A stretch of 20,219 bases of DNA from DATBRC01 sp036560485 (GTDB lineage: Bacteria > Pseudomonadota > Gammaproteobacteria > Burkholderiales > Burkholderiaceae_D). Both the position numbers and the translations under genes were made by a program. The DNA is taken from the NCBI GenBank assembly GCA_036560485.1, contig DATBRC010000080.1, forward strand, positions 1 to 20,219, given 5' to 3'. The notes beneath the pieces are model-generated. The model saw nothing but the letters and a program-made list of their open reading frames with translations, was not told the DNA's origin and did no database searches. Shown here piece by piece: positions 1 through 8,211 of this stretch. Position 1 is the stretch's first letter. Each line of letters begins with the position of its first letter.

Positions 1-35
1 TCGACTTGCATCACATAAAAAGATGCGATTAAATG

Positions 36-76
36 TGTTACCCATGTCCCGGCACAGTTGTTACCTATGTCTCCGG
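36..76. repeat. Near-identical direct repeat, possible IS end remnant
   Basis: Two adjacent copies of a TGTTACCyATGTC(t)CCGG unit lie at 36-52 and 59-76, differing by one substitution and one inserted base and separated by six bases. The TGT start and this motif recall the termini of IS481-family insertion sequences in Burkholderiales. That link is from memory and is inference. No transposase fragment is visible in the window, so this could be a solo end or an unrelated repeat. Confidence 0.35.
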
Positions 77-102
77 TCTATACAGCGAAGCAAGAAAAGT
101 GA

Positions 103-279
103 GTAGCCGCCGGGCTACCCCCGGCATGGTCGTCCGAAGAAATATACACATTCAAGAACAACTGCCGGACTGAAGGAGCATGGGCTTGCAAGCCCATGCC
201 GTTCCGCAGGCGGATAGCATGCTATCCGAATTCCCTGCTACACCCCCCAGCACGGTAGTCCGAAGAAATACACACATTC
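103..279. repeat. Cluster of short palindromes between two direct repeats
   Basis: This gene-free stretch holds GTAGCC-4-GGCTAC (103-118), a perfect 20-bp palindrome at 179-198 and a perfect 18-bp palindrome at 211-228. The last two sit between two 26-base direct repeats, at 128-153 and 254-279, which differ at two positions (shared core TCCGAAGAAAT and CACATTC). Such nested short repeats fit a REP/MITE-like non-coding repeat or the decayed end of a mobile element. I found no further copy elsewhere in the window. The rest of 1-319 shows no supportable gene. Confidence 0.55.
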
Positions 280-319
280 TTTAAAGCGGTATGCAGCACA
301 CGCCAAACAAACGGCGATC

Positions 320-907
320 CTATTTATCAATTTCCATCAACACCGCCTCCATCATGCTCTTCAAATCCGACAACATCATCGACGTACCAAAAAACGCCGG
401 CATATATGAATCCGGCTCAATCTTTCCATGGTAGCTGATGCGCGTGCCCTTCATGCCATCGGGGCCGACAGGCGTCAATTCCCAGGTAGCCGAATATTTT
501 TTCATTTCGCCGGATATCAGTGAGATGTCGATACGGGAAATAGGATATTCATTTGCGCGCACCACAAGATTGACCGTGTGCGTAAAAAATAAAACCCGCT
601 TCACCCATTTTTGCTCGATGGTAGATTCATCGCCGATACGTGAGATAAGTTTTGCAGATACCAAGTTGGGTACATAGGTTTGCATCTCGCCATAGGCAGT
701 CAATTTCTTCCAGGTTTGTTGCGGTGTGGCGTGCACAATCCCCGTCGCTTGCAATTCATAAAATGCTTCTCCATCATTATTCACACGTGCAGCAGTGACA
801 ACCAGATTGTTGCCTGACATGCCGGCCGGAGAATGTTCTTGTGCTTGCGCCAAGGCTTGTGCAAGTGTGGCATAGACTACAATCAGGAAAATTGAAAATC
901 GTTTCAT
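320..907 (-). CDS. Secreted SRPBCC/START-like lipid- or ligand-binding protein
   Basis: The protein is 195 aa from the ATG at 907, which starts a clear signal peptide: MKRF, a hydrophobic core, then ALAQA before EHSPAG. An in-frame ATG 75 bases upstream (982) would add a non-signal extension reaching into fadH, so 907 is preferred although its ribosome binding site is weak. The mature part fits the SRPBCC (Bet v1/START/polyketide cyclase-like) fold. It has an early ATGIVHATPQQTWKKLTAY segment, as in family members where the first strand leads into a helix, then alternating strands and a long C-terminal helix (MLSDLKSMMEAVLMEI). The family binds hydrophobic ligands in a cavity; the ligand here is unknown and the location is periplasmic. 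It is divergent from fadH with only 51 bases between starts, so the two promoters must overlap. Confidence 0.8.
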   Translation of the reverse strand: MKRFSIFLIVVYATLAQALAQAQEHSPAGMSGNNLVVTAARVNNDGEAFYELQATGIVHATPQQTWKKLTAYGEMQTYVPNLVSAKLISRIGDESTIEQKWVKRVLFFTHTVNLVVRANEYPISRIDISLISGEMKKYSATWELTPVGPDGMKGTRISYHGKIEPDSYMPAFFGTSMMLSDLKSMMEAVLMEIDK

Positions 908-958
908 TGAAATCGAATTAAATGAACTCTGCTGTACTGTACCTCTTTCAGACGCCAA

Positions 959-2998
959 ATGAAAACCTCTGCGTATAAACATTTGCTGACACCGTTGGAT
1001 CTAGGGTTCACAACGTTGCGCAATCGCGTCATCATGGGATCGATGCATACGGGTCTGGAAGATCGCTTCTATCATTATCCAAAGCTGGCCGCGTATTTTC
1101 GGGAGCGCGCGCGAGGCGGTGTCGGCCTGATTGTCACAGGTGGCATTTCACCCAATCGTGAAGGCTGGCTACTACCCTTTGGCGGCACCTTGAATAGCTG
1201 GTTCGACATCTGGAACCACCGCCGATTGACGCGAGCAGTGCATGAAGAAGGCGGAAAAATTGCGATGCAGATTTTGCATGCCGGTCGTTATGGTTATCAA
1301 CCGTTCGTCGTATCGGCGTCCGCAATCAAGTCACCTATCTCGATGTTTCGCCCTCGCGCATTGACGGAGCAGGGCATCGAAAAAACGATACGCGATTATG
1401 TACGTTGCGCACGCTTGGCGCAGAAGGCAGGTTATGACGGCGTGGAGATCATGGGCAGCGAAGGCTATTTGCTCAGCCAGTTCCTGTGCGCGCGCACTAA
1501 CCGGCGCACAGATCGCTGGGGTGGATCGATCGAAAATCGCATGCGGCTGCCGGTAGAAATCGTCAAGCGCGTGCGGCAAGCAGTCGGGATAAATTTCATC
1601 ATCATGTATCGCCACTCCTTGCTCGATCTGGTTGAGGGTGGCAATACATGGGACGACGTGGTGATTGTTGCGCAAGCATTGGAAAAGGCCGGCGTCACCA
1701 TTTTCAATAGCGGCATCGGCTGGCATGAAGCGCGCGTGCCGACCATTGTCACGTCAGTGCCGCGGGCAGCATTCAGCAGTTTGTCAGCACGCCTGCGCAA
1801 GGCTGTATCGGTTCCGGTAGTGGCATCGAACCGCATCAATATGCCGCAAGAAGCGGAAGATATCCTCGCGCGCGGCGATGCCGATCTGGTATCGATGGCA
1901 CGCCCGTTTTTAGCCGACCCGGAATTCGTCAACAAAGTCGCGACAGGCCGTGCCGATGAAATCAATACCTGCATCGCTTGCAACCAAGCCTGTCTGGACC
2001 ATACGTTCGTCAACAAGCGTGCAAGTTGTCTGGTCAATCCGCGTGCAGGATATGAAACGGAATTGGTGTATCGCCGCACAGTGAAAGCGCGACGTGTTGC
2101 CGTGGTCGGCGCCGGTCCCGCCGGCCTGTCAGCAGCAACGGTCGCTGCAGAATGCGGCCATGCCGTCACGTTATTTGAGGCAAGCGACCGGATCGGTGGT
2201 CAATTCAATTGGGCGATGCGGATTCCCGGCAAGGAAGAGTTCAGCGAGACTATCCGTTATTTCACGCGGCGCATTGAAGTGACTGGAGTGAAGTTGATGC
2301 TGAACCAACGTGTAACGCGTGAAGCGTTGTTGCAGCAAGGGTTTGAGCACATCGTTATCGCAACCGGTATCGTGCCGCGCAAGCCGCACATCAACGGCAT
2401 CGACCATCCTAAAGTGTTGTCGTACCTGGATGTCTTGCAACGCAACGTGCCGGTGGGGCAACGTGTGGCAATCATCGGTGCTGGCGGGATCGGTTTCGAT
2501 ATCGGTGAATTTTTGTCGCATGACACGGATGTGCCACTACCAATTCCATTGCGGCATTGGTTGGGCGAGTGGGGTGTTGATCTTGCCGCGAAAACCAATG
2601 GCGGGTTGGTCGCGCCAATAGCGGAGAAGCCGGTGCGCCAAATCTATTTATTGCAACGCAAGGCATCGAAGCTGGGTGCATCGCTGGGCAAGACATCAGG
2701 CTGGGTGCATCGCGCGACATTGTTCCGTAAAGGTGTCGAGATGCTGGCGGGTGTTGAGTACAACAAGATCGACGATCAGGGTGTGTACATTACAGTCGGC
2801 GGTAAATCACGTGTGCTGGAAGTCGATCACGTCATCATCTGCGCAGGACAAGAATCATTAATTGATCTAATGCCGGCACAGCAATCCACGGCTGCATCGG
2901 AGCCATGTTTTCATTTGATAGGCGGCGCTGCACTGGCGACCGAACTTGATGCAAAACGCGCAATTCGTGAAGGCGCCATGCTTGCTGCACAATTGTAG
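959..2998 (+). CDS. fadH: NADPH-dependent 2,4-dienoyl-CoA reductase
   Basis: The 679-aa product is full length for FadH (about 670 aa) and resembles the E. coli enzyme throughout. It reduces 2,4-dienoyl-CoA in the beta-oxidation of unsaturated fatty acids, in the cytoplasm, using FMN, FAD and a 4Fe-4S cluster. The N-terminal old-yellow-enzyme barrel (about 5-330) carries the MGSEGY motif with Tyr170 and the GIGWHEAR motif with His256, matching the known catalytic Tyr and His. The cluster ligands are Cys338, Cys341, Cys345 and Cys357 (CIACNQAC...SCLVNPRAG). An FAD Rossmann motif VVGAGPAG is at about 382-389, followed by GGQFNWAMRIPGKEEF. A second dinucleotide site, AIIGAGGIGFD, lies near residue 500. 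The C-terminus ends in ELDAKRAIREG as in the family. No strong Shine-Dalgarno is seen. It is monocistronic by layout, divergent from the SRPBCC gene. Confidence 0.95.
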   Translation: MKTSAYKHLLTPLDLGFTTLRNRVIMGSMHTGLEDRFYHYPKLAAYFRERARGGVGLIVTGGISPNREGWLLPFGGTLNSWFDIWNHRRLTRAVHEEGGKIAMQILHAGRYGYQPFVVSASAIKSPISMFRPRALTEQGIEKTIRDYVRCARLAQKAGYDGVEIMGSEGYLLSQFLCARTNRRTDRWGGSIENRMRLPVEIVKRVRQAVGINFIIMYRHSLLDLVEGGNTWDDVVIVAQALEKAGVTIFNSGIGWHEARVPTIVTSVPRAAFSSLSARLRKAVSVPVVASNRINMPQEAEDILARGDADLVSMARPFLADPEFVNKVATGRADEINTCIACNQACLDHTFVNKRASCLVNPRAGYETELVYRRTVKARRVAVVGAGPAGLSAATVAAECGHAVTLFEASDRIGGQFNWAMRIPGKEEFSETIRYFTRRIEVTGVKLMLNQRVTREALLQQGFEHIVIATGIVPRKPHINGIDHPKVLSYLDVLQRNVPVGQRVAIIGAGGIGFDIGEFLSHDTDVPLPIPLRHWLGEWGVDLAAKTNGGLVAPIAEKPVRQIYLLQRKASKLGASLGKTSGWVHRATLFRKGVEMLAGVEYNKIDDQGVYITVGGKSRVLEVDHVIICAGQESLIDLMPAQQSTAASEPCFHLIGGAALATELDAKRAIREGAMLAAQL

Positions 2999-3020
2999 AG
3001 CGCATTATTTTTTGCATTCA

Positions 3021-3044
3021 TGGCGTTAATGCCAATTGTTTTTT
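3021..3044 (+). terminator. Weak intrinsic terminator after fadH
   Basis: TGGCG-TTAA-TGCCA (with one G-T pair) is followed by ATTGTTTTTT, 23 bases after the fadH stop. The stem is short, so efficiency is doubtful. The remaining gene-free bases to 3348 are AT-rich and must hold the promoter of the diguanylate cyclase gene; I could not assign -35/-10 boxes confidently. Confidence 0.45.
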
Positions 3045-3348
3045 AATAAAGCATCGCTTCAAACATCAAAACGGTTTAACAAAAAATTTGGCAGATGCCG
3101 GGCATATGCATGAAAAAAATAGTGAAGCAATTACTCACATCAGAATCTCTAATTAACAGTTTTGGCAAACTGCTACGTTCAAGAAAAATCATCAGAATAA
3201 AGTTTTGGCAGGCCTAGTATTTGCTAAACTAATCGGGTTTTAAAAAAATAAAAATCACAACAATGCAACGATAACAGCTCGTTAAAACTGCAATGCGCAT
3301 CTCGGTCAAACATATGCGCAAAGCAGAAATAATGAGAGGGGGAACGCG

Positions 3349-5079
3349 GTGAAAAATCGTGAGGCTACTGCACAAGCGAATGCTGAACATCAAGCATTGC
3401 CACTTCGCAGCTCGTCATTAGCTGACGCCGTGCCTGCACAATTCACAGCATTGCTCACGGCATTTGGTGAGCAAATATTTTCGCTCCCGGATGTCGATGG
3501 CGGCGCAATCAATCTCGTTAAAGAATCTCACGATGCACTGGTCACCACGCATTTGAGGTTGCCGGATGAGTTTGCCGGCGTACAAAACGGTTATAAGGGA
3601 TTTGAATATCGTTTCGATCAACCTGACGTCAACGTCAAGGTTTTTCAAGCCGGTTTGCCACAGATCGTCACTGAGAACAATCTTGCAGAGTTCGCAGAAA
3701 TTACCCAGCTACGGTTTAAGCGATGGAGGATGTGCAGTTTGGTGGTTGTTCCTCTTGTCATCAAAAAGAATGACGGCACGGTTCAGACAATTGGCACGGC
3801 ATCGATCTTCAGCCAGCAACGAGTTTTCGATACGGTAGCGATTGAACAGATGCGGGCGATCGCCGATATTCATTCGGGGAAAATTCAACCTTTATGGCAT
3901 CAGCATTTGTCCATTGAGCGCACCAGGATGGCGGCGGCAATGTCTGACAATATGCAGCAATTTTTTGCGTGCGTCACCGAGATGAATAGCCTCACCACGG
4001 TAAGCGGCGTATACGATTTGATTGCCAGAGAATTTATCCAGCATTTTCATTTTGATGCCGTCAGCATTCTGCTGGCTGATGAGCATGAGTTATCAGTTGT
4101 GACAACGGCATTCAGCGAGCCGTTCAAACATTTGGTGCCCCGCCATCGAGAGGCGACAAAAGGAACCAAATACTCGTTTAGCGCGAGTGATGGGCAAAGC
4201 GGTTATGTCTATACGCATAATCAACACTTCTATGTTGAGGATGCGACCAAGATATTGCATTTGCCGATGTCGGAGAAAGACAGGATTTATGTCGATGTTC
4301 TTGAAACGATCCGTACCTTGTTGATTGTTCCGATTCGTTTGCACAAGACCGTGATAGGAACCATGACATTGGCTACATTGAGCCAGCCGCTCGTACTGTC
4401 AGCAACCGATTTGAAACTGATCGAAATGCTCGCGTCTTTCAGCAGCACGGCTATCCGCAATGCCAAGACACATGAATTGCTGGCGCAGAAAAACAGCGAG
4501 ATCGAATTATTGAATCAGGATTTGCAAATCCAGATGGTATTGCTCGATCATATGGCGCGCAAGGACCATCTTACCGGCCTGAATAATTTTGGCAGCTTTG
4601 AGGAGGAGATCAAAAGAAGGACAAGCGAATATGCGCGCATGGGGGAAGAACGTTCTCTTTCGGTGATCCTTTTGGATGTCGACCACTTCAAATTATTTAA
4701 TGACGCGCACGGCCATCTCGCCGGGAATGAAATATTGAAAGGGGTGGCAACAAGGGTATTAAACTGCGCAAGAGAAATGGATTTTGTTGCACGCTATGGC
4801 GGCGAAGAATTCGTCATGCTGCTTCCGCAATGTGATCTTGAAAGCGCAAGCATGATTGCAGAACGTATCCGCTGCAAGATTGCAGAAGAAGATTTTGTTA
4901 TTGATGGAAAGTCGCACAGCATTACAGTCAGCGGAGGATGTGCGCAATTCGCACTGACGGAAAGTCCGCACGATTTTCTATGCAAGGCCGACTCGGCTTT
5001 ATATAGTGCCAAACGCAACGGACGTAATCGGATTGAAAAGGGCTTGCCTGTTAAGGCAACAGACCCTGCTCAAGTCTGA
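3349..5079 (+). CDS. Diguanylate cyclase with two GAF domains
   Basis: The 576-aa product starts at a GTG with a GAGAGGGGG ribosome binding site 7 bases upstream. Two GAF-like sensor domains come first, roughly residues 25-190 (ending near VVPLVIKKNDGTVQTIGTAS) and 205-385 (LIVPIRLHKTVIGTMTLAT). A short coiled linker (about 385-410, ending DHMARKDHLTGLNN) leads into the GGDEF domain. The signature GGEEF is at 484-488, the metal-binding DVDHFK starts at Asp443, and an RxxD inhibitory I-site (REMD, 475-478) lies five residues before GGEEF. It should therefore make cyclic di-GMP from two GTP and be product inhibited. There is no membrane segment, so it acts in the cytoplasm on a soluble cue. The GAF ligands cannot be told from sequence. 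No neighbour is co-transcribed. Confidence 0.93.
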   Translation: MKNREATAQANAEHQALPLRSSSLADAVPAQFTALLTAFGEQIFSLPDVDGGAINLVKESHDALVTTHLRLPDEFAGVQNGYKGFEYRFDQPDVNVKVFQAGLPQIVTENNLAEFAEITQLRFKRWRMCSLVVVPLVIKKNDGTVQTIGTASIFSQQRVFDTVAIEQMRAIADIHSGKIQPLWHQHLSIERTRMAAAMSDNMQQFFACVTEMNSLTTVSGVYDLIAREFIQHFHFDAVSILLADEHELSVVTTAFSEPFKHLVPRHREATKGTKYSFSASDGQSGYVYTHNQHFYVEDATKILHLPMSEKDRIYVDVLETIRTLLIVPIRLHKTVIGTMTLATLSQPLVLSATDLKLIEMLASFSSTAIRNAKTHELLAQKNSEIELLNQDLQIQMVLLDHMARKDHLTGLNNFGSFEEEIKRRTSEYARMGEERSLSVILLDVDHFKLFNDAHGHLAGNEILKGVATRVLNCAREMDFVARYGGEEFVMLLPQCDLESASMIAERIRCKIAEEDFVIDGKSHSITVSGGCAQFALTESPHDFLCKADSALYSAKRNGRNRIEKGLPVKATDPAQV

Positions 5080-5353
5080 CCTAACAAGCTTACCCGGCTT
5101 TCGTATTCCAACAACGAAATGATAATACGAGCGCTGCGACAAGGCTCCATTCCAGCTTGAGGATAAACGATATTGCAGTAAGTTCCTTGCCGTCGATGAT
5201 AGGCAGGCGCCCTACTCGAATATCATCTCTCCATCGGATAATTTGAGTGTTGGATAAATCAAAAGCAGATCAACACATACACACGATCAATGTGATAATG
5301 CTGATGGGCGGATGTGCTGCAAAATAGAATACCAATCGGGAAGGCCGCATTAC
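5080..5353. other. Intergenic region without a recognised gene
   Basis: This is the gap between the diguanylate cyclase and the DUF218 gene. I see no convincing terminator, promoter pair or small gene. It ends with the ribosome binding site GGGAAGG at 5338-5344 that supports the downstream start at 5354. Confidence 0.5.
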
Positions 5354-6121
5354 ATGAACTGGAATATCTTTATCGCGAATTTGGTCAGTGCATTTTTCTT
5401 GCCGCCTCTTGGCTTGATTGCCTTATGCGTAGTGGGATATTTTTTGCGAAAAAAATGGCCCAGGTTTGGTATGGCACTGAGCGCCGGGTCACTTTTGATT
5501 CTTGTTGCGATCAGCACGCCGGCAGGCGCATTGTTGTTGGTCCGGCCTTTGGAAGAATTGAATGCGCCGCTGATCTCAACTCATCACACCGGCGCACAAG
5601 CCATTGTTGTATTGGGCGGTGGTCAGATTGTAGGTGCGCCGGAATATGGCGGATTGAGCGTACCAAATGCGATCACGTTGATACGTTTGCGCTATGCTGC
5701 AAAATTGTATATCGACACCGGATTGCCGATTTTGGTTACAGGAGGCGCGCCAACCGGCGCACCGCAATCGGAAGCAGCGCAGATGGCGCGTGTTTTGCGC
5801 GAAGATTTTTCGACGCCGGTTAAATGGCTGGAGGAAGCGTCCAACGACACGGCGCAAAATGCACAGTATTCAGCACGTATATTGCAGCCGGTTGGTGTGC
5901 AAAGGATTTTGCTTGTGACAGATGCGATGCATATGGCGCGTGCAAAATCGATTTTCGTGCGGAATGGTTTTGATGTTGTGGCGGCACCGACTCAATTCTT
6001 GAGTCGGCGCTGGAGGAATTTGTCGCCATACGATTTTATGCCTGGAGGTTCGGCGTTGTACCACGCCAGTTATGCCATGCATGAATGGATAGGAATGGCG
6101 TGGTATTGGTTGCGATATTGA
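5354..6121 (+). CDS. YdcF/ElyC-family DUF218 membrane protein
   Basis: The ATG at 5354 is chosen because GGGAAGG lies 9 bases upstream; an in-frame ATG at 5312 has no good site. The 255-aa product has two N-terminal membrane segments (about NLVSAFFLPPLGLIALCVV, then a second around ALSAGSLLILVAIST) and a DUF218 domain. The domain opens with AIVVLGGGQ, continues with RLRYAAKLYIDTGLPILVTGG, SEAQMARV-type and EEASNDTAQNA segments, and ends with ILLVTDAMHMARAKSIF. This order and spacing match ElyC/YdcF/SanA relatives. ElyC is tied to peptidoglycan and lipid-carrier homeostasis in E. coli, but the biochemical role of the family is not settled. Location should be inner membrane with the domain outside. 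It is a single gene, not obviously in an operon. Confidence 0.85.
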   Translation: MNWNIFIANLVSAFFLPPLGLIALCVVGYFLRKKWPRFGMALSAGSLLILVAISTPAGALLLVRPLEELNAPLISTHHTGAQAIVVLGGGQIVGAPEYGGLSVPNAITLIRLRYAAKLYIDTGLPILVTGGAPTGAPQSEAAQMARVLREDFSTPVKWLEEASNDTAQNAQYSARILQPVGVQRILLVTDAMHMARAKSIFVRNGFDVVAAPTQFLSRRWRNLSPYDFMPGGSALYHASYAMHEWIGMAWYWLRY

Positions 6122-6210
6122 GCTTGCAACTTGTATAGTTCACAGTCTATTCAGTACTGAATTGATCAGCGTCTCATTCTGCTTTTATCTCATCGTTACA
6201 CAGGATTATT

Positions 6211-6759
6211 ATGCTCGCCGTTGTCGATTATCAGCGTCCACAAAAACTTTATCGTTATTCGAAATACGAGTCGCTCGAACGTTCTTTCACCTTGGGAGAA
6301 TTTCGTCCGCTGCCGTCCCTGCCGGACGAGACAATGCGTCAATCCCCGGGCAGTGAGCAAATCCTGCCGTTCAAGCCATCAAAACCTCAGTCCGCGGCAG
6401 CGCCCCATTACCTTACATTGAGTTTGGCGAATGCATGGGATGAGAAACTGTTTGACAAGACTGCGGGCACGGATAGCTGCCTGATCATTCATAAACCGGA
6501 GGAATTCGGAGAGCGGATCCATCGTGCTGTGCGCAAGCTGTTACCCAATTGGGCAGGGATTGACGCGGCAATTTCATACGGTGTGCCGAGCCCGCTGGGA
6601 GCGGCATTTTCCAAGAGTAAGCACAATGCAAATCAAAAAGAATGGCTGTTTGCATGGCGTCCGATACAGCCGACATCGTCCATGCAGCCGGTGGTGATTC
6701 AGATCGGCAGTATTGAAAGCATGGCAGAACTGCATCGAGAAACTTTTAAAACAAACTAA
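6211..6759 (+). CDS. Hypothetical protein, 182 aa
   Basis: I do not recognise a named family. An AGGA site lies 5 bases before the ATG. The protein is soluble, with no signal peptide or membrane segment. The N-terminal part (1-65) is rich in Pro, Ser and charged residues and looks disordered. The C-terminal part is more ordered: ANAWDEKLFD, SCLIIHKPEEFGERIHRAVRKLLPNW, IDAAISYG, then KEWLFAWRP and VVIQIGSIESMAEL. The KEW-FAWRP and IGSI-D/S-ELH pattern resembles proteins that carry a conserved aromatic pocket, but no catalytic residues can be named. Its TAA stop codon touches the first base of a very long hairpin, so transcription should end right after it. Chromosomal codon use matches its neighbours. 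Confidence 0.75.
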   Translation: MLAVVDYQRPQKLYRYSKYESLERSFTLGEFRPLPSLPDETMRQSPGSEQILPFKPSKPQSAAAPHYLTLSLANAWDEKLFDKTAGTDSCLIIHKPEEFGERIHRAVRKLLPNWAGIDAAISYGVPSPLGAAFSKSKHNANQKEWLFAWRPIQPTSSMQPVVIQIGSIESMAELHRETFKTN

Positions 6760-6826
6760 GAGCGCCTAACAAAAGGCGTCTGGCGGCGTTGCTTCTCCTT
6801 GCCAGACGCCTTTTGTTAGGCGCTCT
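6759..6826. terminator. 26-bp perfect inverted repeat, bidirectional terminator-like
   Basis: Bases 6759-6784 are an exact reverse complement of 6801-6826, with a 16-base loop. The inner part reads AAAAGGCGTCTGGC ... GCCAGACGCCTTTT, the usual A-tract, GC stem, T-tract form of a bidirectional intrinsic terminator. The outer 12 bp (AGAGCGCCTAAC and complement) are extra. The left arm begins at the last base of the upstream stop codon. No gene converges from the right, so its extended symmetry is unexplained. Confidence 0.8.
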
Positions 6827-6916
6827 AATCCTTTATAAGCATGGCTTTTAAATCCTATGATTAAAGGCTTGTTGAGCATTTGAACCTTGAGTATGATGAA
6901 TTTGTTTTATATCAAA

Positions 6917-6943
6917 TTGATTAAACAATTTTGAAACTATTAT
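6917..6943 (+). promoter_or_regulatory. Possible promoter of the DUF883 cluster
   Basis: TTGATT (6917-6922) and TATTAT (6938-6943) are separated by 15 bases, shorter than the usual 17. They lie in an AT-rich stretch about 70 bases before the DUF883 gene. The clusters of this kind known in E. coli are stress or stationary-phase induced, which would fit a non-ideal sigma-70 or a sigma-S promoter. This is pattern matching only. Confidence 0.3.
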
Positions 6944-7011
6944 TTGATAGCATTTGCCTGGAATGCAGTAAGCTTGAAGAAGTGGGATCTTAATTTCGGA
7001 AGGAAATTACC

Positions 7012-7314
7012 ATGTTGACATCCAATTACAAAACCGTGAGGACTGATATGAGAACCCTGATCAAAGACGCACAAGCACTGTTTCGGGAAGCGACTGCCGT
7101 AACCGGCGACAAAGCCGAAGAGTTGCGTAATAAAGGCTTGGGCCTGCTGGAAACGGCGATCGACAAAGCGCAAGAAGTGCAAACGGCTGCCATCGAAACA
7201 GGCAAAGAGATGGCCGAAACGGCCGACGATTTTGTGCAAGAAAATCCATGGAAGGCCGTCGCTATTTCAGCGGGAATCGGTTTGCTGGTGGGTATGCTGA
7301 TCGCTCGCAAGTAA
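7012..7314 (+). CDS. DUF883 family protein (ElaB/YqjD-like), C-tail anchored
   Basis: A GGAAGG site lies 7 bases upstream of the ATG. The 100-aa protein has a long charged amphipathic helical part (TDMRTLIKDAQALFREATA, then repeated K/E-rich helices to about residue 75) and ends in NPWKAVAISAGIGLLVGMLIARK, a typical DUF883 C-terminal membrane anchor with GxGxxxG spacing. In E. coli, YqjD, ElaB and YgaM bind ribosomes at the inner membrane in stationary phase. This role is assumed by family, not shown here. It is first of a three-gene cluster on the plus strand (22 and 8-14 base gaps), the same order as E. coli yqjD-yqjE-yqjK. Confidence 0.88.
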   Translation: MLTSNYKTVRTDMRTLIKDAQALFREATAVTGDKAEELRNKGLGLLETAIDKAQEVQTAAIETGKEMAETADDFVQENPWKAVAISAGIGLLVGMLIARK

Positions 7315-7336
7315 ACGGCCGGGATCACAAGGTTTT

Positions 7337-7735
7337 ATGGAATCTCCACAATCCAATTCACCAGGCGTGGCGCCAAATCCTGGCCTGCTAGCCGGCTTGT
7401 CCATTATCGCAAAAAATGCGTTCGGCTTATTTTTCAGCAGAATAGAACTTGCCGCGCTTGAATTGGCGGAAGTGCGTACGACTTTATTAAAGCTGTCTGT
7501 GGTGTTTGCATTGGGTGTTCTTGCTGCCTGGTTTGCGCTGGCCTATTGGTCAGCACTGGTCGTGGTATTGACCTGGGAAAGCTTGGGATGGAAGATCTTG
7601 CTGATCATGGCTTTAGTCTTTACGTTGGCAACGGTCGCGGTATTGTTATATATACGATCATCGCTGCAACACGGCAAATTATCCTTGCCTGCGACGATGG
7701 CGGAATTGCGGCAGGATCGTGATGCGTTGCTTTAA
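7337..7735 (+). CDS. YqjE-like phage-holin-superfamily membrane protein
   Basis: The 132-aa product has a Pro/Asn-rich start, then FGLFFSRIELAALELAEVR, the amphipathic segment seen in YqjE/DUF1469 proteins. Two hydrophobic helices follow (about LSVVFALGVLAAWFALAYW and ILLIMALVFTLATVAVLLY), then a cytosolic tail with LPATMAELRQDRDALL, also typical (the tail often ends in a conserved L-x-D motif). Function in bacteria is unknown; despite the Pfam holin name it is a chromosomal inner-membrane protein that partners DUF883 proteins. A weak ribosome binding site (AAGG) precedes it. It is most likely cotranscribed with both neighbours. Confidence 0.85.
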   Translation: MESPQSNSPGVAPNPGLLAGLSIIAKNAFGLFFSRIELAALELAEVRTTLLKLSVVFALGVLAAWFALAYWSALVVVLTWESLGWKILLIMALVFTLATVAVLLYIRSSLQHGKLSLPATMAELRQDRDALL

Positions 7736-7749
7736 GCGCGAGGATGAAT

Positions 7750-8139
7750 ATGCCAAGTGAACAGCACAACGATTCGTTATCTATGACAGAGCGCAAACGA
7801 CTGCTGGTGGCCCAGGGTGCTGCGCACCGCTTGGCAATCACACATGCAAGAGCCGACGTGCGAACGAGCTTGAGTGCAGAATCACTTGCCAAAAGTGCGA
7901 TTGCCCATGTTGCCATGGGTGCTTTTGCGGCAATCAAAGGCGGTTCAATACTGAGAGGCGCCAACCTCGGCAATCTTCAAGTGCTGCTGCCGTTAGCAAT
8001 GAGTGTGATCGCAAGATTATCGAAAAAAACGCACTTGGTGAAGCCGCTTGTACGCGGGGCGTTGGTGCTGGGTGCTGTGGCAGCCATTACGCGTTTTGTG
8101 ATTAGAAAGAAGAATGCCGGCAAGATGAAAAAGCGCTAG
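7750..8139 (+). CDS. YqjK-like small cluster protein
   Basis: Two in-frame ATGs lie two codons apart (7744 and 7750). The GAGG at 7740-7743 abuts the first but is 6 bases from the second, so 7750 is chosen (129 aa). The N-terminal half is polar and helical with MTERKRLLVAQGAAHRLAI, like the YqjK segment that follows YqjE in proteobacteria. The second half has hydrophobic stretches (NLQVLLPLAMSVIARL, LVRGALVLGAVAAITRFVI) and a very basic tail, so it is probably membrane associated. Position directly after the YqjE-like gene is the main reason for the name. Function is unknown. Confidence 0.75.
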   Translation: MPSEQHNDSLSMTERKRLLVAQGAAHRLAITHARADVRTSLSAESLAKSAIAHVAMGAFAAIKGGSILRGANLGNLQVLLPLAMSVIARLSKKTHLVKPLVRGALVLGAVAAITRFVIRKKNAGKMKKR

Positions 8140-8160
8140 TGTTTAAATCGCAGCCAAATA

Positions 8161-8190
8161 AAAAAAGCCGACCATACAGTCGGCTTTTTT
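8161..8190. terminator. Bidirectional intrinsic terminator
   Basis: AAAAAAGCCGAC, a six-base loop CATACA and GTCGGCTTTTTT form a perfect 12-bp arm pair. It sits between the stop of the YqjK-like gene and the stop of the convergent cytochrome gene, and serves both strands. Confidence 0.92.
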
Positions 8191-8211
8191 ATTGAAAAGA
8201 GAAACGTAAGC

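Noticed and set aside
1465..2169. Long minus-strand open frame (234 aa) inside fadH
   Set aside because: It lies fully inside a strongly supported fadH, is low in recognisable motifs and rich in Arg/Ser/Thr, as expected for a shadow of a coding strand.
7337..7735. Phage holin as a sign of a prophage
   Set aside because: The YqjE-like protein belongs to a chromosomal cluster with DUF883 and YqjK-like genes left of the integration site; the holin name is only a superfamily label.
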